From assembly GCA_903901395.1 (NCBI GenBank), contig CAIUQW010000113.1:1-12611 (forward strand): DNA of 12,611 bases. Reading direction: 5' to 3'. The notes under the pieces are model-generated. The model was not told the origin of the DNA, searched no databases, and worked only from the letters and a program-made list of their open reading frames with translations. Origin of the DNA: an uncultured Chlorobiales bacterium (GTDB lineage Bacteria; Bacteroidota; Chlorobiia; Chlorobiales; Chlorobiaceae). A program made the position numbers and the translations under genes. Positions 1-6,664 of this stretch are shown here, in pieces; the stretch's first letter is position 1; the number at the start of each line of letters is the position of its first letter.

Positions 1-1506
1 GCCGCTCCAGCGGGCCTCGATGCGCTCGCGCTCGCGATCCGAGGTGAGGGCGTTGAAGGTCTGGCGGTCGATGGCGAAGCAATCCTTCTCGTGCGCCTGG
101 ATTTCGTAATCGGTGGCGCGGTCGAGCATGGCGAGCAGCGCCTCCGGAGATTCCGGCAGCTCGCCGACGTTGTAACCCTCTTTCTTGAGGCGCTCCAGCA
201 TTTTATAGATACTCTTCGGCACGTCGAGCAAGGCTGCGCTCGCTTTGCGGCCCATGCCCGGCGGATAGTCGTAGACCACGAAAGCGACCCTCTTGTCGTG
301 GTTCGCGGTGTGGCGCAGCTCGGAGAACTTTTTGGCCAGGGTGGAGAGACGGTCGAGGCGGTCGGGCAGGGTGTGCAGGCGGCCATCCTTGATCGCGCCG
401 AGCACGACGGGGCAGACCGCGCCATCCATTTCCGGCAGGGCGAAGGTCATGGCCGACTGAAGCGGCACGACGCCCTGGGTTTTCCATGATTCGACATCCT
501 GGATGAAGAGTGGCTGGGCGACCACGTAGGGAGCGTTGATCTTGCCGAGAATCTCCTCGCGCGCGGCAGCCGAAGCGCCGGGAGTGGTCGCGCCAGCGGG
601 ACCGCCGACGAAACCGAAGCCCATCATGTTGATGAGCATGTCCATTTTTGTATGGGTGAACCATTCGCGCGCGGCGACGTGGCCTTCGACGCCCATCACG
701 AACACCGGCAGGGGATTGAGTCCCTTCGACTCGATGGCGCGGATGGTGTTGTCGATGTACTCCTTCTCCTGCAACAGGTGCTTGCGGAAGAAGAGCAACC
801 CGATGTTTGGCTGTTTTTCAGCGTTTTTGTGCTTTTTATGGAGCCACTTTTCATAGTGGTGCAGGTCTTTCAGGTACTCCGGCGCGTCGGGATGGTAGAA
901 TCCCATCGTCGGAACCTCCTGCACCTTCTCGGCTTTTACGTTCACCTCGAAGTATTCCGCCATGATGTAATTGAACATCGAGGCGAGATTTTCGGCGGTC
1001 GGATGCATCCAGTAGGTGTACACCTGCATCCAGTTCTTGAAATCCTTCGCCTTCTTCGGAATCAGCGGCAGCATGGTGCGCATGATCTTCAGAAGCTTCA
1101 TGTAGCCGTAGAGAGCGTCCTCGTCACGGCCTTTGACGAGCATTTTGGCGACCTTCTTGACGATGTCGGGCATGCCGCTTCCATCCTCGGAAACGACGTA
1201 ATTTCCAACTTTCGTCATGTGCATCACTTCGGGCATCGACTCGTAAGCGAAGATCGTTTTGACCTTCGACTGGTCGATCTGCTCCTGGAGCCAGTCGGCC
1301 TGGTTCTTGAACTGGATCAGGGTGGTGAAGATGCAGTCCGCTTCGCGGATCGCCTTGCCTGCCTCCGGGTTCTGATGTTCGAGATCCTGGTCTGTCCACT
1401 GGGTCAGCTCGGCGTGCCGACTGACCAACTCTTTCACTTCCCGCCATACGCGCTGGTTGCACTGTTCCATTCCGACAACCGCGGCAATTCGGATTTTGTC
1501 GCCCAT
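1..1506 (-). CDS. bchH: Magnesium chelatase subunit H, BchH/BchS/BchT family (N-terminal 502 residues, cut by window edge)
   Basis: The H subunit of the three-part Mg-chelatase binds protoporphyrin IX and, with the BchI/BchD ATPase, inserts Mg2+ at the first committed step of (bacterio)chlorophyll synthesis in the cytoplasm. The start MGDKIRIAAVVGMEQ, followed by ADCIFTTLIQFKNQADWL (about residues 57-74), fits the N-terminal DUF3479-like domain of BchH/ChlH proteins. Later stretches (GFYHPDAPEYL, GLLFFRKHLLQEKEYID, MMGFGFVGGPAG) fit the CobN/Mg-chelatase domain. The reading frame is open to position 1. Full proteins of this family are about 1200-1300 residues, so well over half is missing. 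The ATG at 1504-1506 has no clear Shine-Dalgarno sequence. Green sulfur bacteria carry three paralogs (BchH, BchS, BchT), and I cannot tell which this is. CobN of cobalamin synthesis is related, but the N-terminus favours BchH. Confidence 0.88.
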   Translation of the reverse strand, partial: MGDKIRIAAVVGMEQCNQRVWREVKELVSRHAELTQWTDQDLEHQNPEAGKAIREADCIFTTLIQFKNQADWLQEQIDQSKVKTIFAYESMPEVMHMTKVGNYVVSEDGSGMPDIVKKVAKMLVKGRDEDALYGYMKLLKIMRTMLPLIPKKAKDFKNWMQVYTYWMHPTAENLASMFNYIMAEYFEVNVKAEKVQEVPTMGFYHPDAPEYLKDLHHYEKWLHKKHKNAEKQPNIGLLFFRKHLLQEKEYIDNTIRAIESKGLNPLPVFVMGVEGHVAAREWFTHTKMDMLINMMGFGFVGGPAGATTPGASAAAREEILGKINAPYVVAQPLFIQDVESWKTQGVVPLQSAMTFALPEMDGAVCPVVLGAIKDGRLHTLPDRLDRLSTLAKKFSELRHTANHDKRVAFVVYDYPPGMGRKASAALLDVPKSIYKMLERLKKEGYNVGELPESPEALLAMLDRATDYEIQAHEKDCFAIDRQTFNALTSDRERERIEARWSG

Positions 1507-1912
1507 AGATAACTGAGATGTGCTTAATTGAGGTTTTTCAGGCTTCGTAATGTAATAAATCCCGCTTTGATATTACAGGCTAAAAACATGTTAAGGGCTT
1601 TTTGCCCGAAGTGGCTGGCAAGAATGGAACGTTGCTTCACTTTTGTCGCTCGCCGCTCAAGCATTCTCCCTGGCCATGCCGATCAGTTGCGGATTGTTCC
1701 CGGATAATTTTAAAATGAAAAGAGTTACGGATAACGCACCTCCCTTTTCCGAATGCTTGAACCCTGCGCTGCCAGCAAGGAACGGTTGACGATTTCCGGA
1801 TATGATCGGGTCGGGAAAAAATGTGAATGGCACTCTCCGTGCAGAGCGCAAGGTCGGTCAGCGTGGATGAATCACCTTTGAGTGGCGATGAGACGGGTCG
1901 AGCAAATGGAGA
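1507..1912. other. 406-bp leader/intergenic region upstream of the bchH-type gene
   Basis: No convincing gene lies here. A 64-codon minus-strand frame (1657-1851) exists, but it resembles nothing I know and overlaps the structured element at 1657-1760. On the minus strand the region holds the B12-riboswitch-like element. About 50 nt further downstream is a small hairpin, GGGC-AAAAA-GCCC (1594-1606), whose 3' side runs into TTAACATGTTTTT and could be a weak expression platform. The last 80 bases before the chelatase start are AT-rich. Confidence 0.5.
1657..1760 (-). promoter_or_regulatory. Cobalamin-riboswitch-like leader element (degenerate or compact)
   Basis: On the minus strand, a 10-bp perfect stem (TCAAGCATTC with GAATGCTTGA, at 1751-1760 and 1657-1666) encloses blocks resembling the conserved B12-riboswitch core in the right order. 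First comes AAAAGGGA-GGTGCG-TTATCC (1749-1729; consensus like AAUAGGGAA..GGUGxxAxUCC). Next is CCGCAACTG (1692-1684; consensus CCCGCxACUGU). Last is GCCAGGGAGAATGC (1674-1661; B12 box like GCCAGGAGACCUGC, here with differences). The element lies 150 nt upstream of the chelatase start and in its orientation. Against a standard riboswitch, the spacing between the first two blocks is long, the segment before the B12 box is very short, and the B12 box is imperfect. It may be a degenerate remnant, a compact variant or a chance likeness. Confidence 0.35.
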
Positions 1913-2674
1913 TCAGGAGCGTTTGCGAGCGCCGGATCCCGGTGTCAATCCTTTCAGGCTGTCATTGAAACGCTGGTAATAGGTCTCTTCGTGAATGAAG
2001 GAAAACTCGTAAAGTTTTTTTGAAATGGAAAAAATACGATACCCTGCCGCTTCCAGCCGGTCGATAATGGCTTTTGTTCTGTCGAGTGGTACGGTTCTGA
2101 ACCGGTGGTGAAACTCGACGAGTAACTGATAGACGGGAACTCCGGAGTTCAGAATATCGTCGATCACCTCATACTCGGAAGCCTCGATGTCCATCTTGAG
2201 TATATCGATCTGATCGACGCCGATTTCAGACATGAGTGTCGAGATTCTTTTCACCGGCGCCTCTATGGGGGCATAGGCGCCGCCCCATTCATCGATCAGG
2301 GTCAGCATTCCGGGGAGCGGTTTTCCCATTTTGTTCACGCGGGGATAAAGCCGTAGCGTGCCGTCAAAGCCCCCAACGGCATGAGGGTAAAAATGGAATT
2401 CATGGGGCATGTTTTGCGAGGCTATCCAGTCAATCCAGATGGGGGTAGGGTCGAACGCATGAATATGACAGGCGAAGCTGTTGATCATGCCTTTATCGAA
2501 TTTGATATTATCGGCAATTCCAAGCGAGAAAATTACGCTTGAACTGTCGATGCCGATGGGCGAGAATGTCCAGCCTCCAACAGAGAATGTCTTACAATAC
2601 AATTCAATTTCAGCCTTGATCTCATACCCGATCATCTGGCGGAGCAAGATCTTTGACTTTTTGAAGAATTGCAT
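1913..2674 (-). CDS. FkbM-family SAM-dependent methyltransferase (copy 1, motif-intact)
   Basis: 253 residues. FkbM-type enzymes (Methyltransf_21) are Rossmann-fold, SAM-dependent O-methyltransferases, often acting on sugars, polysaccharides or lipids. Visible motifs are an acidic strand end HAFDPTP (D75) in the position of the family's usual FEPxP, DILKMDIEASEYEVI (D162, E164, E167), which matches the family signature D-[IV]-E-[GA]-x-E, and LLVEFHHRF (E187, H189). The C-terminus ends in a basic tail, SGARKRS. The ATG at 2672-2674 lacks a clear Shine-Dalgarno sequence but aligns with the start of the neighbouring paralog. A candidate sigma70-type promoter lies 44 nt upstream. The paralog at 2911-3642 aligns almost without gaps over the first 100 residues and from about residue 143 to the end, so the two arose by tandem duplication. 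The substrate is unknown; a surface glycan or lipid is inferred only from the family. Confidence 0.82.
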   Translation of the reverse strand: MQFFKKSKILLRQMIGYEIKAEIELYCKTFSVGGWTFSPIGIDSSSVIFSLGIADNIKFDKGMINSFACHIHAFDPTPIWIDWIASQNMPHEFHFYPHAVGGFDGTLRLYPRVNKMGKPLPGMLTLIDEWGGAYAPIEAPVKRISTLMSEIGVDQIDILKMDIEASEYEVIDDILNSGVPVYQLLVEFHHRFRTVPLDRTKAIIDRLEAAGYRIFSISKKLYEFSFIHEETYYQRFNDSLKGLTPGSGARKRS

Positions 2675-2717
2675 AGATGCGTGATACTAATAAAGCATGA
2701 TGTAATGTGTATGTAAT

Positions 2718-2746
2718 ATTATATGCAATTATCCCGAAATGGTAAA
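2718..2746 (-). promoter_or_regulatory. Candidate sigma70-type promoter of FkbM copy 1
   Basis: On the minus strand, TTTACC (2746-2741, 4/6 to TTGACA) and a perfect TATAAT (2723-2718) are separated by exactly 17 nt. The -10 box ends 44 nt before the ATG at 2674. The -35 box shares bases with the T-run of the upstream terminator. Confidence 0.55.
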
Positions 2747-2775
2747 AAAAAATATCTTCTCAGGTTTTTTGAGAA
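2744..2775 (-). terminator. Rho-independent terminator after FkbM copy 2
   Basis: On the minus strand, stem TTCTCA / TGAGAA with loop AAAAACC is followed by GATA and then nine T residues (2752-2744). It lies 136 nt beyond the stop of the gene at 2911. The stem is short (6 bp), so efficiency may be modest. Its position suggests that the two FkbM genes are transcribed separately. Confidence 0.55.
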
Positions 2776-2910
2776 CTGGCTGTGTCAGCAGGAGATGCTG
2801 GATGTGACGAGCGCGGCGTCCTGAATGACTGTATTCTGGAGAGCTATCCGATCAGTAAGTCGGTTTGATGCAAGTTGCAATGACGTATTATCGGGCGAGG
2901 AAGCAATCAG

Positions 2911-3642
2911 CTACGGTAATTTGAGGCTTTCGTTGAAAAGCGGACGATAGCTCTCTTCATGGATGAAAGAGAACTTCCGGTATCGTTCGCCAATGTGGAA
3001 GATGCGATACCCGGCGGCAGAAAGTTTTGCCAGCGCCTCCTTTGTTTTTTCAATAGGTACGTTTTTTGCAGTGTGGCTGAACACGACGAGCAACTGGTAG
3101 ACCGGGATGCCGGATTCCAGTATGTCGTCGATGACGTCGTATGCCACGGCCCCGATGTCCAATTTGAGGAGGTCGATGGAGTCGACACCGATTTCCGACA
3201 TGACGGTCGATAAGCTTTTGGCTGGCATCGCCGGGGCGTGGTTGTTACCCGTGAACTTGTCGAACAGGGGAACCCTGGCCGAAGCGGAGCTTTCCTTTGT
3301 TTCGAATTGAGTATTCCGCTGGATGGCGCTCTTCTCAGTGCCGATGGCATATGGGTAAGCGCGAAATTCTGGTGATGAATAATGAGCGCTGATCCAGTCG
3401 ATCCAGCCTGGAGTTGCATCGAACGCATGAACATGGCAGGCGAAGTTGTCGATCATGCCTTTATCGAACCTGAAGTCGTGCGCCACGCCCAAAGAGAAAA
3501 CTACGCTCGAACTGTTGATGCCGATTGGCGAAAATATCCAGCCTCCAGTCCGGAACAGTTCGCAATCCATTTCGATTTTATTCGTAAGCTCGCGGCCAAG
3601 CATCTGCCGGAGCCTCAATATCGGTATCGTATAGGGTGACAT
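2911..3642 (-). CDS. FkbM-family methyltransferase paralog with degraded signature residues (copy 2, possible pseudoenzyme)
   Basis: 243 residues from the ATG at 3640-3642. A TTG nine codons upstream is possible, but the ATG matches the start of copy 1 to within a residue. Residue numbering matches copy 1 over most of the length. HAFDATP keeps D75 and LLKLDI keeps D162. The signature D-I-E-A-S-E-Y of copy 1 is here D-I-G-A-V-A-Y, so E164 is now Gly and E167 is now Ala. LLVEFHH is now LLVVFSH, so E187 is now Val and H189 is now Ser. A polar stretch at about 101-142 differs strongly from copy 1. The frame is otherwise intact, and the C-terminal FSFIHEESY..FNESLK block is conserved, so the gene looks maintained and not simply decaying. 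It may bind substrate or SAM without normal catalysis, or may have changed specificity. Its role is unknown. Confidence 0.78.
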   Translation of the reverse strand: MSPYTIPILRLRQMLGRELTNKIEMDCELFRTGGWIFSPIGINSSSVVFSLGVAHDFRFDKGMIDNFACHVHAFDATPGWIDWISAHYSSPEFRAYPYAIGTEKSAIQRNTQFETKESSASARVPLFDKFTGNNHAPAMPAKSLSTVMSEIGVDSIDLLKLDIGAVAYDVIDDILESGIPVYQLLVVFSHTAKNVPIEKTKEALAKLSAAGYRIFHIGERYRKFSFIHEESYRPLFNESLKLP

Positions 3643-3669
3643 GGGCGAAAATTCACGTAGGTGCAACAA

Positions 3670-3748
3670 TCATCTAACTATAATATATAATAAAGTTATA
3701 ATAAATAATAGTGTTTCTGAGGTTATTATATATAGTGTGTAAAAGCAG
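3670..3748 (-). promoter_or_regulatory. AT-rich promoter-like region upstream of FkbM copy 2
   Basis: About 80 bases of almost pure A/T lie upstream of the gene. On the minus strand they contain several TATAAT-like boxes (for example near 3725-3735 and 3680-3690). No -35 box stands out at good spacing, so the exact promoter cannot be placed. Confidence 0.3.
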
Positions 3749-3775
3749 AAAGGGCTGCCTGAATGACAGCCCTTT
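3741..3775 (-). terminator. Rho-independent terminator of the TonB-dependent receptor gene
   Basis: A perfect 9-bp stem AAAGGGCTG (3749-3757) / CAGCCCTTT (3767-3775) has a 9-nt loop. On the minus strand it is followed by CTGCTTTTAC, a moderate U-tract. It lies 42 nt after the receptor stop codon. Confidence 0.75.
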
Positions 3776-3816
3776 CGAGTGCGCCGGGTTTGACGGCATC
3801 TCGATGCGATGACCGA

Positions 3817-6366
3817 TCAGTAGGTCAGGTCGATGCCGGCGATGAAAGTACGGCCGGGAGCCGGGAATCCTTCCGCTTCCGAATACATTGTGTTAAAAAC
3901 GTTTTTGCAGTTAAGGGTTGCCGAGATGTTGTTCGAAAGCTTCGCTTTTGTTCCAAGGTTGAAGATTATAAAGTCACCAGGATAGGCTTCATAATCTCCG
4001 AGGGTTACTGTTTTGGTCGCTTTGACCCTGCTCATGTACTTGCCGTCAACAAGGCATGAGATTTTTTTAGTGGCCTGCCAGTTGATCCCGGCATAAAGAG
4101 TGTGCTCAGGCCTTCCCGGCAGCCATGAATCGTCTGCCAAATCCTTGGCGTTCAGGTAGCAGTAGCTAACGTTTGCCTTGAGGCTCTTGATTGGGGTGAC
4201 ATTCAAACTAGCCTCAATGCCCCATATTCTGGCATTCTGGATGTTTTCGTATCTGAAATACTCCTGATTGACGTAATGACCAGGGTTATAAGGATCAGGT
4301 ATCCTGAAATCAATCGGGACAGTCGAAACCGTGACCGGATAGTACCTCGATTCAATCAGGTTATTGTAATTGTTCACAAATCCGGCTACATCCAGTGAAA
4401 CCTTTTCACCGAACTCCTTGAACATGCCAAGTTCATAAGCGGTCATGGTTTCCTTGTCGAGGGCCGGGTTCGTGATGCCCGGCCATAACCCGGCATCACG
4501 TACAAATCGCTCTGAAAGGGTCGGTGCACGGAAACTCTTTCCAACAGAGGCACGGAAAGACAAATCATCAGAAGCCTTATAGTTTGCGGCCAAGCGTGGG
4601 CTAATGGCGTTTACTGATTTGTTAGCAATAGCAGCTGTAATCGTGTTGGGATCGGTGAATGGCGGATTGGTGAATGGAGCGATAGCGTAATTACGGTAAG
4701 TCACCTGATCGGCGTTGATGCCGCTCCAGTCATAGCGTAAGGATGCGAGAAAAGTCAACTTGGATGTCGGCTTGTATTCGTCCTGCAGGAAGGCTGCGAA
4801 GTTTTTTTCTCCGCTGTACTGCAAACAGTCGTTGGAAAGCGCTACCGGCATCGGAATACTTACGGGGCCGAATTGGTTAAAACTTATCGATGATATCGGT
4901 AATGTTGCCGCATATTGTGTTGACTTTACATCCTCGGTGTTGGCATCGACACCGAGCAGGATGCGGTTCTGGTCATTCGCCTTCCAGTCAAGCTTGACGC
5001 CAATGCCATAACGGTCTTCAACATCCTTGTTGAACTCTCCCGGGAATCTAAACCTCATCCCTGGATAGTAGAAAAACGGTGGAGACGTCTGGGCGGAAGC
5101 AGAGTGGTTATATTCGATTAACGACTCGTTTTTTGTGTAGTAGAGTTTAGTGTCGAGGCTGATTTTGTCGCTTAACAGGTTTACATAGTTGAGGCCGACC
5201 AAGATGTTTTTGCGGGCAACAGTGTCATCCAGCTTCGTTGGACCGGTGGCATCGTAACGATGTGCAAGGTCGGCGATCTGGCTGCTGCCGATAAATGGCC
5301 ACTGTGTTGGATAGCCGCCCTCGCTCTGATTGTAGAAGGATGTGAGCTGGAGATACTGCCTCGAGTCGATGGTGTACTTCGCCTTCAGCTTGACGTCGTT
5401 GATCGTGATCGACGAATTAGCCTTGTAACCGTCGTCCTCCGAGTGTGAATAGAGTAAACTGTAATTCCATTTGCCGCTCTTGTTGCCGAATCCGGCATAA
5501 GTGCTCCAGAGAACAGGGGTATAGCCTTGTCTGTAGATGCTTTGGTCACTCGACGGAGGTGCATCATAGAATCCTGCGCTTCCTCCAGCTTTAACCTCGA
5601 ATTTATCGGGCAGAGCACCGTAGACGTTCATGACGCCGCCCATCGCTCCGGATCCGTAAAGGGTTGCCGCAGCGCCTTTCAGCACCTCGATGCGTTCCGC
5701 AGAATTCATATTCATGTTCGACCAGGCAATTTCACCAGTGGTCGGATTATTAATCGGGAATCCATCATAGGTGCCTTGAACACGAGTGCCGATCGCGCCT
5801 CCCTGGAATGCATTCGAACCGCGAATTTGCAGAGTCGAGGTGCCGTTACCGGCAGATCTGCTGACATTGACGCCGGGGACATTCTGTACGGCATCCGCAA
5901 GAGTTGGGTTTGGTGCTTTTTTGATCTCATCCGTTGAAACCACGTTCGCCGTTACAGGCACTTCGAGCCTGTCCTGCTTGTACAGGGCGGCGCCGACAAC
6001 AACCTCTGAGGCCATGATGGTGGTCTGGCCGAGGGTGAAGTTCAGCGTGGCGGTCTGGCCGTCGCCGACGGCGATGACCTGGGTCGTCGGGGCGTAACCG
6101 ATGCTCGAAACCGTGACTTTCTGCTGTTTCGGCGGAACATTCTTCAGAACGAAATTACCATCGATATCCGTGGCCGTCGCAATGTTGGTGCCCGCGATCG
6201 AAACCGCCGCTCCGACGACGCCTTCACCATCTGATTTGTCCGTGACGCGGCCTTTCAGCACGCCATCCGCGCCATAAGTTGTCAATGGAGCCAGCGACGA
6301 TGCAAGAAAGGTCACCGAAAGGGCGAGCCTCCTGATGCCAGAACCCTTTGCCTGCTGCTTTTTCAT
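3817..6366 (-). CDS. TonB-dependent outer-membrane receptor with N-terminal CarboxypepD_reg-like domain
   Basis: 849 residues. It is an energised outer-membrane channel that would import a scarce ligand with TonB-ExbBD. An N-terminal signal peptide (basic MKKQQAKGSGIRR, hydrophobic to about 28) probably ends near YGA-DG (31-35). A CarboxypepD_reg-like beta domain follows (about 36-118; GRVTDKSDGEGVVGAAV, TATDIDGNFVLKNVP). The plug domain spans about 128-250 (LADAVQNVPGVNVSRS, LQIRGSN, ERIEVLKGAAATLYGSGAMGG). The rest, with many aromatic alternating strands, is the 22-strand barrel and ends in FIAGIDLTY. The start ATG at 6364-6366 follows a CA-repeat-like stretch without a Shine-Dalgarno sequence. 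The gene is flanked by a terminator on each side, so it is probably monocistronic. The ligand is not evident. A chelatase gene with a B12-like leader nearby makes a corrinoid, heme or metal chelate plausible, but that is inference. Confidence 0.93.
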   Translation of the reverse strand: MKKQQAKGSGIRRLALSVTFLASSLAPLTTYGADGVLKGRVTDKSDGEGVVGAAVSIAGTNIATATDIDGNFVLKNVPPKQQKVTVSSIGYAPTTQVIAVGDGQTATLNFTLGQTTIMASEVVVGAALYKQDRLEVPVTANVVSTDEIKKAPNPTLADAVQNVPGVNVSRSAGNGTSTLQIRGSNAFQGGAIGTRVQGTYDGFPINNPTTGEIAWSNMNMNSAERIEVLKGAAATLYGSGAMGGVMNVYGALPDKFEVKAGGSAGFYDAPPSSDQSIYRQGYTPVLWSTYAGFGNKSGKWNYSLLYSHSEDDGYKANSSITINDVKLKAKYTIDSRQYLQLTSFYNQSEGGYPTQWPFIGSSQIADLAHRYDATGPTKLDDTVARKNILVGLNYVNLLSDKISLDTKLYYTKNESLIEYNHSASAQTSPPFFYYPGMRFRFPGEFNKDVEDRYGIGVKLDWKANDQNRILLGVDANTEDVKSTQYAATLPISSISFNQFGPVSIPMPVALSNDCLQYSGEKNFAAFLQDEYKPTSKLTFLASLRYDWSGINADQVTYRNYAIAPFTNPPFTDPNTITAAIANKSVNAISPRLAANYKASDDLSFRASVGKSFRAPTLSERFVRDAGLWPGITNPALDKETMTAYELGMFKEFGEKVSLDVAGFVNNYNNLIESRYYPVTVSTVPIDFRIPDPYNPGHYVNQEYFRYENIQNARIWGIEASLNVTPIKSLKANVSYCYLNAKDLADDSWLPGRPEHTLYAGINWQATKKISCLVDGKYMSRVKATKTVTLGDYEAYPGDFIIFNLGTKAKLSNNISATLNCKNVFNTMYSEAEGFPAPGRTFIAGIDLTY

Positions 6367-6420
6367 GAGTGTGTGTGTTGGGTTGTTGGTGTTGTGTGAG
6401 CGTTAGTGGACATAAAATTC

Positions 6421-6453
6421 CAGCAGACAGTCGTTGACTGTTGCGTTCTGCTG
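6421..6453. other. Bulged hairpin in the 5' leader of the receptor gene
   Basis: CAGCAG (6421-6426) pairs with CTGCTG (6448-6453), and inside it ACAGTC (6427-6432) pairs with GACTGT (6436-6441) around a 3-nt loop. Six unpaired bases (TGCGTT) lie on one side. The element sits about 55-90 nt upstream of the receptor ATG, within its predicted leader. It could be an RNA structure or a dyad operator. It matches no riboswitch core known to me; no B12 box was found here. Confidence 0.4.
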
Positions 6454-6512
6454 CTGCTCATCGGCACGGGAGGGAGGCTATCGGTGTAACTGATCGTACG
6501 CATCATCGCATC

Positions 6513-6541
6513 ATATTATGGGACGTGCTGAACGTAGTAAA
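6513..6541 (-). promoter_or_regulatory. Candidate promoter of the receptor gene
   Basis: On the minus strand, TTTACT (6541-6536) and TAATAT (6518-6513) are 17 nt apart. Both boxes match consensus at 4/6. It would give a leader of about 140 nt that includes the hairpin at 6421-6453. An imperfect dyad with GATCG/CGATC arms lies just upstream, near 6576-6596. Confidence 0.35.
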
Positions 6542-6601
6542 TCTAAGGTGAATCGATACAAACTCCAAGCAATGGATCGCTCTTGAGAGTCGATCAAGCG
6601 C

Positions 6602-6633
6602 AAAAAAAAGCCCTGCGGGTTTCGCAGGGCTTT
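6602..6633 (-). terminator. Strong rho-independent terminator of the oxoamine synthase gene
   Basis: A perfect 11-bp stem AAAGCCCTGCG (6607-6617) / CGCAGGGCTTT (6623-6633) has a 5-nt loop. On the minus strand it is followed by a run of eight T (6609-6602). It starts 32 nt after the stop codon at 6665. Confidence 0.92.
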
Positions 6634-6664
6634 GCATATTAAGAGTGTGAATTCGCTTAACGTT

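Noticed and set aside
652..1512. 286-codon plus-strand frame opposite the bchH-type gene
   Set aside because: It is antisense to a clearly recognisable chelatase; the composition (many His, Val, Leu, Asp) is what the complement of a GC-rich gene gives.
1657..1851. 64-codon minus-strand open frame upstream of the chelatase
   Set aside because: It resembles no known protein, has no Shine-Dalgarno sequence, and overlaps the structured leader element whose 10-bp stem even contains its stop codon.
2907..3434. Alternative-frame 175-codon minus-strand frame over FkbM copy 2
   Set aside because: It overlaps the FkbM frame, which aligns throughout to its neighbour; the alternative has random-looking Ser/Thr/Arg composition.
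6367..6600. Cobalamin riboswitch in the TonB receptor leader
   Set aside because: I looked for the GGTG..TCC, CCGCxACTG and B12-box blocks on the minus strand and found none.
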